Below, piece by piece: positions 1-9,291 of a DNA stretch of 16,542 bases. The stretch's first letter is position 1. Every line of letters begins with the position of its first letter. Both the position numbers and the translations under genes were made by a program. The notes beneath the pieces were generated by a model. It was not told where the DNA came from. It did not search any database and was given only the letters and a program-made list of their open reading frames with translations. Source of the DNA: Jimgerdemannia flammicorona (taxonomy: Eukaryota; Mucoromycota; Endogonomycetes; Endogonales; Endogonaceae); the NCBI GenBank assembly GCA_003990745.1, contig RBNI01003147.1, positions 1 through 16,542 on the forward strand, given 5' to 3'.

Positions 1-379
1 TTTTTTTTTATAGTCTCTTGGACTTCCTTTATTAATACTCCAATATATCCCATATAAATACATTGAGCCTGCCCCTATCCGATCCCCCTAAGGGGCCCCC
101 CTCTTGTTCATATGTCACTCATCTGTGACATCATTGCTGGATCCATTCGCAGTATGTCGTCAATGTAATTCTATGACTATATAATCTAAATTAAAGACAA
201 ATTAGTAAACATTTGATGACTAATATTATAGTTAGTAGTTTAGATTTAATAATTATTAATAGATTTAACAACTGTTAGTAAATTTAACAATTGTTAAATA
301 ACTTATTTATAAAACAAAGTCATTATTTAGCCACTATATAGCTAGTAAACTTATATAAATAATCTCAAAATCTCGAGTA
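1..379. other. AT-rich left flank without a gene
   Basis: No convincing coding region is visible on either strand. It opens with a T run, holds a C/G-rich patch near 80-105, then becomes strongly AT-rich. A perfect 18-bp palindrome lies at 282-299. From about 327 the sequence resembles the TATA-box portion of the neighbouring LTR (shared TTAGCCAC and ACTTATATAAAT blocks). The four CpGs I count are unremarkable for such AT-rich DNA, unlike the retroelement that follows. Confidence 0.6.
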
Positions 380-382
380 TAT
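327..382 (+). repeat. Possible remnant of a diverged related LTR (left half of the insertion target)
   Basis: The stretch contains TTAGCCAC, then ATAG, then ACTTATATAAAT and ATC, in the same order as at about 600-645 inside the 5' LTR. The DNA just right of the 3' LTR starts ATATAAACCTCAG, which matches the part of the LTR that follows this block (AATAAACCTCAG at 660-671). Together the two flanks read like one diverged LTR split by the insertion, with ATAT (379-382 and 10703-10706) as a possible 4-bp target duplication. The matches are short and AT-rich, so this is an inference. Confidence 0.45.
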
Positions 383-630
383 TATAATAAACCAAAATGT
401 ACTACCCAAATTATAACTTAGCCAGATGACATGAACAATTAGCATACTTAACCAGATGACATGAGCTCCTAGCATGACATGACTTCCAGCATATCATAGT
501 TACTCATGTCTATCATACTTATAATTAGCCAGACATATCAGATAGGATCTGTTTATCTGTACAGACTCTGTACACCTGCCATAAGTAGCAGATCTATAGT
601 TAGCCACATAGCAACCAGATAGCAACCAAC

Positions 631-640
631 TTATATAAAT
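631..640 (+). promoter_or_regulatory. LTR TATA box
   Basis: TTATATAAAT lies about 250 bp into the 5' LTR, roughly 20 bp before AATAAA (660-665). The 3' LTR has TTGTATAAAT at the equivalent place (9561-9570), followed by AATAAA at 9600-9605. Such spacing is common for an LTR promoter and poly(A) signal, but the start site is not shown by sequence. Confidence 0.5.
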
Positions 641-937
641 TATCCCAGAGACAAGAGTGAATAAACCTCAGTCCAAAAAGTCTGAATTCAAAGCAAAAGA
701 CAAGTCTGCCTATTACACTTTGAGGGATATACCTGCCAAAAGCCACTTGATCCAGAAAGGATTGCAACACTTAGGAGGAATGTCCACTCTAAAGTCACTA
801 CTAGGAGATTGTGAGCATTGGTTCTCCTTTTCTACTCTGGTCTACTTTCCAATATAAAGAATGAGTCTGTTTTTGGTTTGCTTGCCAGATAAGCCTGAAG
901 TTTGCTGCCCAAATTCAAGGAAGAACTTTGCTGCCAT

Positions 938-1320
938 TTCTCAGTTGAAGCTGCTGATTCAGAAAGAATCTGTGCCATCTGAGTTAATTCCCAGTTGAAA
1001 TCGCCATTTCTGAGTTATCTGCATTCCCAGAGAACCCTGCTGATTTAGGAAGAATCCATGCCATCATATTTCCAGAAGAGCCTGCTGATTCAGGAAGAAC
1101 CTGCACCATCCAAGTAGTATTCCCAGTTGAAGCTACTGATTCAGAAGAATCTGCACCATCTGAGTTATTTCCCAGAAAGCTGCCAATCTAGGAAGAATCC
1201 ACAACATCTGAGTTATTCGTTTGTTCCCAGTGAGCCCAAGTTATTGAGTCATCCACCACCAGCATGATTTCTAGTGATATTCAAGAACTCTACTGATTTA
1301 GGAGAATCCATGACAAATTG
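938..1320 (+). repeat. Degenerate tandem repeats inside the 5' LTR
   Basis: The motif CCAG, then TTGAAGC or AGAGCC, then TGATTCAGGAAGAATC, then GC.CCATC and GAGTTA recurs every ~45-60 bp. The same array is seen more clearly at about 9855-10250 in the 3' LTR. It is a minisatellite-like U5 or leader region; the short open frames in it are by-products of the repeats. Confidence 0.6.
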
Positions 1321-1737
1321 AGTTATCTGCCAGATTACCAGATTGCACCACATAAGAAATCCACTTGTGCTATACAAGATTGTCATGCAGAAATCACATA
1401 CTTTTTATCAACACCCTAGAAGGAGAACTGTTAAATTGCCAGACCATCATACACAAGAGATCATCATGCTACACATGAAATTGTACCAATTTCCAGTTGA
1501 CCCAAGAAGGAAGGATATACAAATTGCTGCTATATCTAAAAAACCATCCAAATTAGGAAATCAACATACAAATTGCTCACAGATATCCAGCTTTGACTAT
1601 TATACCACTAAACACCAAAGACCTCAGAAATCTTAGAACATTTTATTGCTTTTTGACAAAGTAACTGAGGCCTCAAGCCAAACTACATCAACCCCCAACC
1701 TTATAATTTGTCTCTATTGAGCCAGGCATGTTACATT

Positions 1738-1755
1738 TGGGGGCTCAACTAGGAA
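1738..1755 (+). other. Primer binding site, probably tRNA-Pro type
   Basis: Two bases after the LTR end, the sequence begins TGGGGGCTC, the first nine bases of the well-known tRNA-Pro primer binding site of gammaretroviruses; the next nine match only in part. A TGG start just after the LTR is expected for pairing with a tRNA CCA end. The tRNA used in this host cannot be proven without its tRNA genes. Confidence 0.6.
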
Positions 1756-1775
1756 GATTTCAAAAATCAACATGA

Positions 1776-3743
1776 CTTTTCAGCTCACAAGAACCCACAG
1801 TCAAACTGGATACATTTGATATAACACTAACCTCTGCCACTACAGGAGAACTGGTTATTATTAGCATCTAGATAGAAAGAGAAGTAATCACATCAAGACT
1901 TGCCAATTATCCAGCATCAGAAGGATTCCAACCAGAACCAGAAGGTAGTACAGCCCAAAATCCCCAACCAGATCAATCAGACAATATAGACAGCCCTGCT
2001 AGAGATTTTGAAGAACTTGTACAAGAACTAGAAGATTTTATCACATGAACCAGAGATCTTACAGCCAGACATCCCATACCAGTCCCATCAATTTCACCAA
2101 TAGAACCTTTACCACAACTCCTTACAGAATTGAAAGTAGCTTCCACAAGAATATCTAGGCTCATTCTACTTTGACCAAGGTCCAGAACACCATCCTCAAG
2201 ATACCCAAGCACCCCCATCTCCAGTGACAGTTCAGAAAGTGAATCAGAATCAGAATCCAAACCTGAACCAGAATTAGAAGAAAGTGATGATGAAATGGCC
2301 ACCTCATTGCCAACCTTTGCAGAATATCTGGAGGAAGACCCCAGAGAATTCCTTAATGGTATTGAAGGAATCGCAGCCTTGAGAAATCTCTCAGATGAAA
2401 GAAAAATCGCCATCTACAAGGCTCAGCTCAGAGAACCAGCTAGAGGAATTTTTCATCAAACAGCAAACAACCCAGATTCAGAACTGGCAAGACAGATCCA
2501 AGCAGCAATGTCTTATGAGCTGAAATATGAGGCCATAGTCTACTGGCTCATTGAAAAGTATGCAGGAAAAAAAACCCACCACAAGACTCAAGAATTCATC
2601 ATGGGGATGAAAATGAATCTTGGAGAATCACCCAGAGCCTTCTTCATAAGAATTCAGAAGAGAATGCATACTGCTGGGTTCAATGCCACCAACCAGGACA
2701 TCATCAGTCCAATGACCTTCATGAATGGAACTCCCCCAAACATTGCCCAGCATGTTTGCACTCTAGGCATTAGAAGGTCCAAAGAGCAAGTAGATGTAGC
2801 CCAAGGATTCTTTGATATCAGACAAGGAACTACCTGGAGTGATCATGACAAGAAAGAAGATAAAGAAGACATCCTGGTCAAAGCCCTATAAGAACTCCTT
2901 TAAGAACAAGAAAGATCTGAAGAAAGAAGGCCAGCCAAGGAAGGAAAGAAGGATAGAAGTGAAATCCAAGACCTCAGCTCCAAGTTGGACTGATTGGTTA
3001 GACAGATTGAAAAACTCACCACATGCAAAAATCGGAACTACTAAGATAACAGAGGATACCCACCACAGAGGAGCCAAGGTTATCCACCAAGAGGTAACAG
3101 AAGTTACCAGCAGGAAGAAAGAAGATATCCTGTCTGAGACAGAGCTTAAGTTCAATACTTCTACTGTAGACAATTCAGACATTATGCCACTGAATGTGAT
3201 AATAAAAGAAGTGACTGAAGGGACTCAGAACCACCAAACTGAAGGAATAACACTCAGTACAAGAAGACCAAAGCCCACTCTGTTGAAGATTTCAAGGAAG
3301 TAAGCAACAGTGAAGACTACAGTGACCTAGACTTGTACCCTACTAAGGTTACCACTTGGAAAACAGTCTACCCAGTAGAAAAAAGGAAGAGACCTGTAGG
3401 AAGGCCATCCAGAAATGTCAGCAGAAGAATCATTCAGGAAGAAGATAAAGAACATGAAGAAGAACAAGTAGGAACACCTCTCCAAACCCCCTCACCTTTT
3501 GTTCCTGAGACAAATGAGTTGCTATCAGAAGATGAAGAAATGGAACAAGAAGAATGGGAACCTGCTGCTTCAAAGCCTAAGAAGAAGTACACCCTGAAGA
3601 CCATGCCTAGAGACATCTACAATGAAGCCTGGCAGAAGATCCAAGAGGCCAAGATAGAAGTCCCTCTTCTGCAGTTCCTACAACTGACACCAGCTGGAGT
3701 CCAAAATAAATTGCTGAGAACTATCAGGTCTAGCACTGGCTGA
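1776..3743 (+). pseudogene. gag: Gag (capsid and CCHC nucleocapsid), broken by stops
   Basis: One frame runs from about 1776 through the capsid-like stretch at 2295-2891 to 3743, with intermittent stops. The 2295-2891 piece (198 codons) has the helical, charged makeup of retrotransposon gag, including the block YEAIVYWLIEKYAG and the later ESPRAFFIRIQKRMH. A basic, Gln/Arg/Gly-rich stretch follows. It ends in a zinc knuckle at 3156-3197, where C-x2-C-x4-H-x4-C has lost its first Cys (TAC for TGC). A Lys/Arg-rich segment with GRP at 3375-3420 and an acidic tail come next. Upstream, 1776-2294 also looks coding, ending in a Ser/Glu-rich run; stops fall at 1869, 2046 and 2175. The original start is unclear; ATG 1772 is out of frame by one. 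Assignment rests on position, capsid-like composition and the knuckle. Confidence 0.75.
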
Positions 3744-3769
3744 GTTCCAATCCCACAGCAAGAACCAGT

Positions 3770-4160
3770 TCTCATCCCTGTTCAAGCAGCTGAAAGATAT
3801 GTCAGCATCTACCTACATGGAGATATTGGAGGACAAAAGGTGAAGATTCTTATAGACACAGGAGCAGCTGTCTGTGTTATTGTCAAATAGTTCCTGGACA
3901 TCCTCCAATGGCCCATTGATGGACCATCCAATCTCAGCATCATAGTAGCAGATGGAGCCTGAACTCAACTCCTTGGAGAAGTATAAAATATCACCATCTC
4001 CCTTGGACACATTCAGTTCTCTATTCCAAAAGCCATTATTACCGAAGCTGTCACCTATGACATAATTCTTGATACCAACTGGATGAAGGAAATGAATGCA
4101 GTTATTGATATCAGTCAATAAGTACTCAAATTCAACTACTGAGGCAGGAAGTATAGAGTT
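3770..4160 (+). pseudogene. Retropepsin-like aspartic protease domain, broken
   Basis: In the same frame as Gag, the motif LIDTGAAVCVI (catalytic Asp at 3855-3857) is the hallmark of the retropepsin family that processes Gag-Pol. Downstream, the hydrophobic block SIPKAIITEAVTYDIILDTNWM fits the second half of such a domain. Stops interrupt it at 3888, 3960, 3984, 4119 and 4140. No frameshift is needed to reach it from Gag, so a Gag-PR fusion is likely. Active-site residues D-T-G are intact, but the stops rule out a product. Confidence 0.72.
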
Positions 4161-4931
4161 ATGGTGACCAGTTATAAGCAATCGAAAAAGAAGAAGGTTA
4201 CTATTCAGGAGAAATATACCAGTAGTGAAGAATCTACCACAGAAGAAGAGAAAGAATCTAAAGATAGAAATGATCCCAGACTCAATCCTCGAATTAACCT
4301 GGTGGATGACAGACCAGAAGATAATGTGTGGGCCAAGAACACCATCTCTATCACTATTAGAGCTATTGCAGGAGAAATCAAAGGATGCCCTACCTGCCTT
4401 AAGAGACACAAGTGTCCTGAGCATTCCTCCAAGATCATGGAAACAAGAAAGTCGCCTGGCACAGCCTGCCCAGAGTGCAGAAAGAAGAAGAAGAAATGCA
4501 GATATGCTCCAGAAATACCTGCAACTGAAGCTGCAGAAGTACAAGTAATCTGGGGTCAAGAATCATCTGAGGAAAAAGAAACTTCTGACCAAGAAGTCTC
4601 TAAACAAGAAGCACCTGAAGAAGAAGAGGTCTCTGAACTCATTCCCTGGGATGATTCTTGCTGGACACTACCTGAAAACAATGACCCTTTGAATATGGAA
4701 GAAGGACCCAGTATAATCACTATTATCCCCAAGAAAGAAACTCACCAAGAAAAGGCTTTTTGGCTAGGAAGATATCTACACCAAATGGTCTTTCACTCTC
4801 CTTCAGACTACTGTTATCAGTACCATTTACTAGACCAACAGGAGAGACAGAGACCCCAGAGACCAGAACCCCTGAACACACTTGCACAGTCAACTATCTT
4901 CCAAGAAGTTATCACCAAGTTGCAAAGCTGA
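4161..4931 (+). pseudogene. Cysteine-rich, Lys/Glu-rich polyprotein module of unknown role
   Basis: This is an open stretch of 256 codons in the Gag-protease frame between protease and dUTPase, where standard Ty3/Gypsy elements have no such domain. It begins basic (SKKKK), becomes Glu-rich, then holds C-x2-C-x5-C (residues 76-85, from 4386) and C-x2-C-x6-C (residues 103-113, to 4499). The second cluster, ACPECRKKKKKC, resembles the first half of a fungal Zn2Cys6 cluster. A second acidic region follows. The long open frame in an element otherwise full of stops is noteworthy. Nucleic-acid binding is my inference from the Cys and Lys pattern; I do not recognise the family. ATG 4161 need not be a true start. 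Confidence 0.5.
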
Positions 4932-5489
4932 TTCAGGGGACAAGGCTTCTTCACCCAGACAGAAATATATCCCTTATCTACTCTTCCACCCACTTATGAC
5001 CAAGATGAGTACTGATTCCCAAGATAACAAGAGATCAATAATCAGGAACATTATTTCCGAGCAATGGGATATTACAACTATGAAAGACATCTCAACTACC
5101 AAGACTATAGATATCAGAAGATTCATCTCAGTCATGATGTTGCAATCCATACTTTGAAGAGAGGAGATAACTGAAACCAGATTCAAAAAAGTCAGACCAA
5201 AAAGCCAGAAAGAAGGATCCTCAAGATCTATGATTTAGGAGAAGACATCCTAGCTCTCATCAGATATGCAACCCACCAAGGATGGGCAGAAGATGCCACC
5301 AACTTCATAGAAGCCCTAGACCCTACAAGAAGAAGGGGAATCAACTATCTCTGAGACCCCTCTACTGGAGCCAGATGGCCACACCTCAATCTTAGAGCTT
5401 GGAGGCTCTCCACTAGTGGAGCTTCAGCTCTAAGACAGCCCAAACTCAGCAAGAATATTGCCCAGTATGCCCTGCTACATCCCAAGGCC
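4932..5489 (+). pseudogene. Linker of the polyprotein, unrecognised
   Basis: The same frame continues with stops at 4929, 5013, 5022, 5169 and 5352. It has a Tyr/His/Gln-rich patch (about 5050-5150) and a stretch near 5225-5340 with ILALIRYATHQGWAEDATNFIEAL. I do not recognise a domain, but frame continuity with protease before and dUTPase after supports it as part of one polyprotein. Confidence 0.4.
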
Positions 5490-5895
5490 AAACCCCTGAC
5501 CAAAGCTCACCCAGAAGATGTAGGGTATGATCTTCATAGTCTGGAGGATGAATCTATCAAGCCTGGAAAAACCTTCATGATCAGAACCAGATTAGCCCTG
5601 CAGCCACCCCAAGGAGCTTACATTCAACTGACCTCAAGGTCTGGACTTGCCAGACAAGGAATAACTATAGAAGGAGGAACCATTGACCCAGGATATATAG
5701 GTGAAATCAAGGTTATTCTACACAACAGTAGTACAGAATAGCACCAAATCATTAGAGGACAGAAGATTGCCCAAGCAGTCTTCATGAAAGTCAAGATCTC
5801 ACAATTATAAGAAGTTTCCAAATTGACTGAAGGGACAAGACAAGCCGAAGGATTTGGAAGTTCAGATAAGAAGAAAGTACACCTCCTTCAAGTCA
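5490..5895 (+). pseudogene. Retroelement dUTPase domain, interrupted
   Basis: dUTPase hydrolyses dUTP to dUMP and pyrophosphate, limiting uracil in newly made cDNA. All five trimeric-dUTPase motifs can be seen in order: VGYDL (5520-5534), the motif-2 core SRSGLA (about 5637-5654), GGTIDPGYIGEIKV (about 5673-5714), RGQKIAQAVF (from 5757), and GFGSS with a preceding EGTRQ (5829-5865). Stops at 5739 and 5808 break it. It follows protease in the same frame and precedes RT, unlike lentiviruses (between RNase H and IN). dUTPase-bearing Metaviridae have been reported from basidiomycetes such as Phanerochaete chrysosporium, so the domain is unusual but has precedent. Confidence 0.85.
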
Positions 5896-6205
5896 ACCAT
5901 CTCAAGAGGAATGTTCCTCAGCAAATATACTGGCAACCAGTCAGACTGCACAAGAATCTTATCCTGGAGTCTGGAGAACAAACTACCTTCGAAATCTTTG
6001 CACCACCTGACCCCAGAAATCTTTTCTTTGAACCTGAGGAAGATATTCCCCACCTGGACATAGAGGGACACACATTCCCCAACAAGATGAACCCAGTACA
6101 CTCTCGAGCAACCAACCAAAGTTGGAAAACCATCATCTTGCTGAAAGGAACCATCATAGGATATCTGGTATCTTTTCTCAACTGAACTTATAGAGAAGTT
6201 TATAA
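5896..6205 (+). pseudogene. Spacer between dUTPase and RT, end of the first polyprotein frame
   Basis: The open stretch continues to a stop at 6183. Its composition (GEQTTFEIFAPP near 5969-6004 and IILLKGTIIGYL near 6129-6164) recalls the small beta-rich spacer often found between protease and RT in Ty3/Gypsy polyproteins. After 6206 the coding signal is in the -1 frame; frame 0 next stops at 6261. The overlap of about 55 nt is where either a programmed -1 shift or a 1-nt indel must lie. No canonical X-XXY-YYZ heptamer stands out. Confidence 0.45.
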
Positions 6206-7640
6206 ACTAAACCTATCAGGAAACAACAAAAGATCCCAGAAGAAAGAAAAGGCCCCTCTGTGACCCAGGAGACAGTGAAGCCTTCTACCAACATTGGAGA
6301 AGAATTGATACCTCAACAATAGCAACAACTAGTAGAACTTCTCAACAAATATCAAGATATCTTCACCATCAATTATGGCAACCTGCCATATAATCCATCA
6401 TATCACTATAGCATAAATACAGGAAATACAACACCCATTCAACAGAAACCCTACAGAATACCTCATCATTTAAAAATATTCAAAAAAGAGCACATACAAG
6501 AACTCTTAGACAATAGAGTCATCTAACCCTCTACCAGCCCCTGGGCCAGCCCTATACTTATTGTACCAAAGAAAGGAAGATGGAGACTTTGTGTGGATTA
6601 CAGGAAACTCAATTCAGTCACCGAAAAGGATACTTATCCTTTGCCTAGAATTGATGACCTTTTGGATCAGTTACAAGATGCCAGATACTTCAGCAGTATG
6701 GATCTCTTCACAGGTTTCCATGAGATCCCCATAGACCCCAAGGACCTCCAAAAGACTACCTTTCTTGCTTTAGGAAAACTATTTGAGTATCTCCAAATAC
6801 CCTTTGGACTCTGCAATGCACCCCCCACCTTTCAGAGGATGATGAATTCAGTCTATACCCTCTTAATCCACCACTGCCTGATTGTATATATGGACAATTC
6901 CAATATCTATTCAGCAAATTTTGAAGAATACCTGCACCATCTAGAGGAATTCTTCAAGCTCACCCACAAGAACCACTTGAGATTGAATATAAAGAAATAC
7001 TATTTTGGGAAACAGAAACTTGAATTCCTTAGATTCATAGTTTTGAAAGAAGGAACCCATACAGACCCAAAGAAAACTAAGAAGCTAAACAATTGGCCAA
7101 TACCCAAGATCTCAAAAGAAACACTATCATTCCTGATGTTAGTATCCTACTACAGAAGGTTTATTAAGGACTTTGCCCAAATCACTGCCCCAATCCGAAT
7201 CCTTCTCAAGAAAGGAGTGCCATTTAATTGGTCAGAATCACAAGAAACAACCTTCCAAGAACTCAAGAACCGCATGACTACAGCACCAATCCTTGTGTGC
7301 CCCAATCTACAGAAGCTATTCATCTTGTACACAGATGCTTCCAAAGATGGCCTAGGAGCAGTTCTAGCCCAAAAAGGACCTGACCAACAACACTATGTGA
7401 TAGCTTATGTAAGCAGAGCTATCAATCAGCAGCAAATGAACTATGATAGCACCAAACTGGAATGTCTTGCAGTTATATGGGCAATCACTCTGTTCAAGCA
7501 TTACCTCATTGGAAAAATGTTCACCCTGATCACAGACCATGCAGCCCTCAAATGGCTATTCAACCACAAAGAACTCACCAGAATCCTAGCCTGCTGGATC
7601 CTTATTCTTCAGGATTACAATTCACAAAGCAGAGAAAGCT
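6206..7640 (+). pseudogene. pol: Ty3/Gypsy reverse transcriptase and RNase H, inactive
   Basis: RT motifs are clear: PWASPILIVPKKGRWRLCVDYRKLN (6540-6607), PLPRIDDLLDQL, MDLFTGFHEI, the FGLCNAPPTFQRMMN block (about 6803-6847), and the catalytic box. The box reads YMDN (6887-6898) where the family has YxDD, a single G-to-A change that removes a metal-binding Asp. RNase H follows with LYTDASKDGLGAVLAQ and TDHAALKWLF, keeping the Asp and Glu pattern. The stretch 6593-7654 is open for 353 codons, beginning inside the domain, not at a true start. Stops occur upstream (6320, 6524). Near 7610-7690 the frame slips: the usual end of the RH domain (NxDxLSR-like) is read as NIDILSC in another frame. Confidence 0.9.
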
Positions 7641-7699
7641 CACAACAATATTGATATACTTTCCTGCTAGCCCCAATGAATCAGAAGAAGGGTGTCCTG

Positions 7700-8743
7700 A
7701 GGAACTATACTCTAAAGAAAGCTTCTCAGACCATCAAGGCACAAGAAGATCTCATCTAAAAAGAACATCAGAAAGTCCACCAAGAACAGGCAAATGTAGA
7801 AGAGAAGCTGCGAACAACATACCAACATTGGCCCAACCTTAGAACACAAGTCTGGGATATACTCAAGAAATGTGACACCTGCCAGAAGTATCAAGGAAGA
7901 AAGAACTATCAAGCATCACTGCAATCAATCGCACCACCAGACAACATTCTTCAGAGATGGGGAATAGATGTAATTGGACCTCTACCAGTTATACCAAGAA
8001 GAAACAAATACATTCTTGTATTTGTAGAACATCCAACCAAGTGACCTGAGGCTTTCCCAATAGAAATCACAGATGCCTTAACCATTATAGACCTCCTCTA
8101 TGGACTCACACTCAGATATGGACCCCCAGAAGAACTCATCTCTGACTGAGACACAGAATTCATCAACAACATAATCACAAGTTATGCCTGAATTCACAAG
8201 ATCCACCTCAAATAGACCACATCATATCACCCTCAGACCAATGGTATGACAGAAAGAATGAACTAGACCATCAAGAAAGAACTTACTCAAGTCAATCCTA
8301 CCAATTGAGACCTCTGCTTACCTGAGATCCTATGGGAGATTTGGAACACCCCTGCTGCCTCCACCAGACAAAAGCCATTCAAAATGATATTTGCCAAGAA
8401 GATCAGAACTATTGACTATGAGAATCTCAGAGATCTCCTCAAGATGGCAGAATAGTTACTCAATCAAGCCTGAGGTCAGATTATCAAAGCTCAAGAAAGA
8501 TAAAAGAAGTATTATAACCAGAAACAGAAGGATCAGGAGATCAAGATTGGAGATCAAGTATTAGTTTGGAGAAGTATGATTGAAACAAATTTTGCTGCCA
8601 AATTGGAACCCAAATGAGAAGGACTTTATCTTGTACATAATATCAGAGGAACTAGTATCTATTTAAGAAGTATAGATGGACAAACCCTGAGAACACCAGT
8701 ATACATCAATTGTCTCAAACTATATCTTCCTTCTACACCATGA
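7700..8743 (+). pseudogene. Integrase (HHCC, DDE core, GPY/F-like end), broken
   Basis: It lies in the same frame as RT. The HHCC finger is complete: His at 7766 and 7778 (H-x3-H), Cys at 7871 and 7880 (C-x2-C). The catalytic triad is also kept: Asp 7967 in WGIDVIGPLP, Asp 8144 and Glu 8252, with 35 residues between the last two, the classic D,D35E spacing. A VLVW...KLEPK.EGLYLV stretch (about 8560-8635) resembles the GPY/F domain after the core. About a dozen stops, for example 8042, 8147 and 8189, disrupt it. The frame ends at TGA 8741-8743, which overlaps the next ATG. It would insert the cDNA into the host chromosome. Confidence 0.87.
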
Positions 8744-9255
8744 GCCAAAGGATTGATCAGTACCTCCAGACATTAGTCCTCAGCTCCTTCCAGGCCCTAC
8801 CAGTTCCTCTACCCCAATTTGGCCAAGCTAAAGAAAACTCTCTTCAGAAGATCCAAGTTCACCAAGAAAATCTCACCTTAGCCAGATGCTTACTATAAGT
8901 CCACCAACTGCAGGCCTATTATACAATTGGTGAACAATTGCAGAATCTTCCAGCTCTAGAGCAGACCTACATCAGGAACACCACAGGTCTGACCCGAAGA
9001 GATACTACTGCTGCAGACAGACTATACACTATCTACAAATGAAATCTCACAGCTTTGATACAGACATAGTTCTCCCTGAATGACATTCAAGAAATAAACC
9101 CTGTTTTCTATTTAAGCATCATCAATTCCATCAAAATTCTATTCTCTGAAGAAGAAGAAGAGTCCATAGAATGGAATGACCCTAGTACAGACAATGAAGA
9201 TGATGGAACAGGTATAGATACCGAAGCAGCTTATTCTTATTGGGATGATGACTAA
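8740..9255 (+). pseudogene. Small 3' ORF after pol, unknown, three internal stops
   Basis: A coding-like frame of about 171 codons begins with ATG 8740, overlapping the pol stop as ATGA, and ends at TAA 9253. Stops at 8896, 9040 and 9067 interrupt it, a density no higher than in pol, whereas the pol frame here has many more. The N-terminal half is Gln/Leu-rich, the middle looks helical, and the C-terminus is acidic (EEEEESIEWNDPSTDNEDD). No signal peptide or strong membrane segment supports an envelope protein. It could be an additional retroelement protein or a pol C-terminal extension reached by a frameshift. Function unknown. Confidence 0.5.
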
Positions 9256-9281
9256 AGAATAGTCTGGAACAGACTATTCTT
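9255..9281 (+). other. Perfect 12-bp hairpin before the PPT
   Basis: The arms 9255-9266 (AAGAATAGTCTG) and 9270-9281 (CAGACTATTCTT) are exact reverse complements around a GAA loop. It lies between the TAA of the last ORF and the polypurine tract. It has stayed perfect although the element is heavily mutated. It might act in RNA 3'-end processing or packaging, but nothing in the sequence proves a function. Confidence 0.65.
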
Positions 9282-9282
9282 C

Positions 9283-9291
9283 AGTGGGGGC
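9283..9291 (+). other. Polypurine tract
   Basis: AGTGGGGGC directly precedes the TG start of the 3' LTR at 9292, the position where plus-strand synthesis is primed. It is not purely purine (one T, one C), so the call rests mostly on location. Confidence 0.6.

Larger units (their letters stand above)
380..1735 (+). repeat. 5' LTR
   Basis: This segment aligns over its whole length with 9292-10702. It starts TATTATAATAAACC against TGATATAACAAACC in the 3' copy and ends GTTACA in both, so the ancestral termini were probably TG...CA. It carries a TATA box at 631-640 and AATAAA at 660-665, compatible with U3 and R signals. The middle (about 938-1320) is built of degenerate ~50-bp repeats. I count only two CpG dinucleotides, with TG or CA standing where the 3' LTR has CG, which points to deamination of methylated cytosine. 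Confidence 0.88.

Noticed and set aside
282..299. 18-bp palindrome ATTTAACAATTGTTAAAT as a regulatory site
   Set aside because: It lies in very AT-rich DNA with similar near-palindromes beside it; no gene or known motif gives it a role.
657..857. 66-codon ORF at the TATA-proximal part of the 5' LTR
   Set aside because: The matching part of the 3' LTR has stops and deletions; no family features.
1343..1636. 97-codon ORF in the 5' LTR and its relative at 10045-10482 in the 3' LTR
   Set aside because: Both lie in LTR sequence built partly of degenerate repeats; the frames are not maintained equally in the two LTRs and have no recognisable domain.
1973..2413. 146-codon - strand ORF rich in Ser
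   Set aside because: It is the antisense of the Glu/Ser-rich Gag N-terminus; the + strand frame continues into capsid.
8740..9255. Envelope-like gene downstream of integrase
   Set aside because: No signal peptide, no clear transmembrane segment and no cysteine pattern; the product is hydrophilic with an acidic end.
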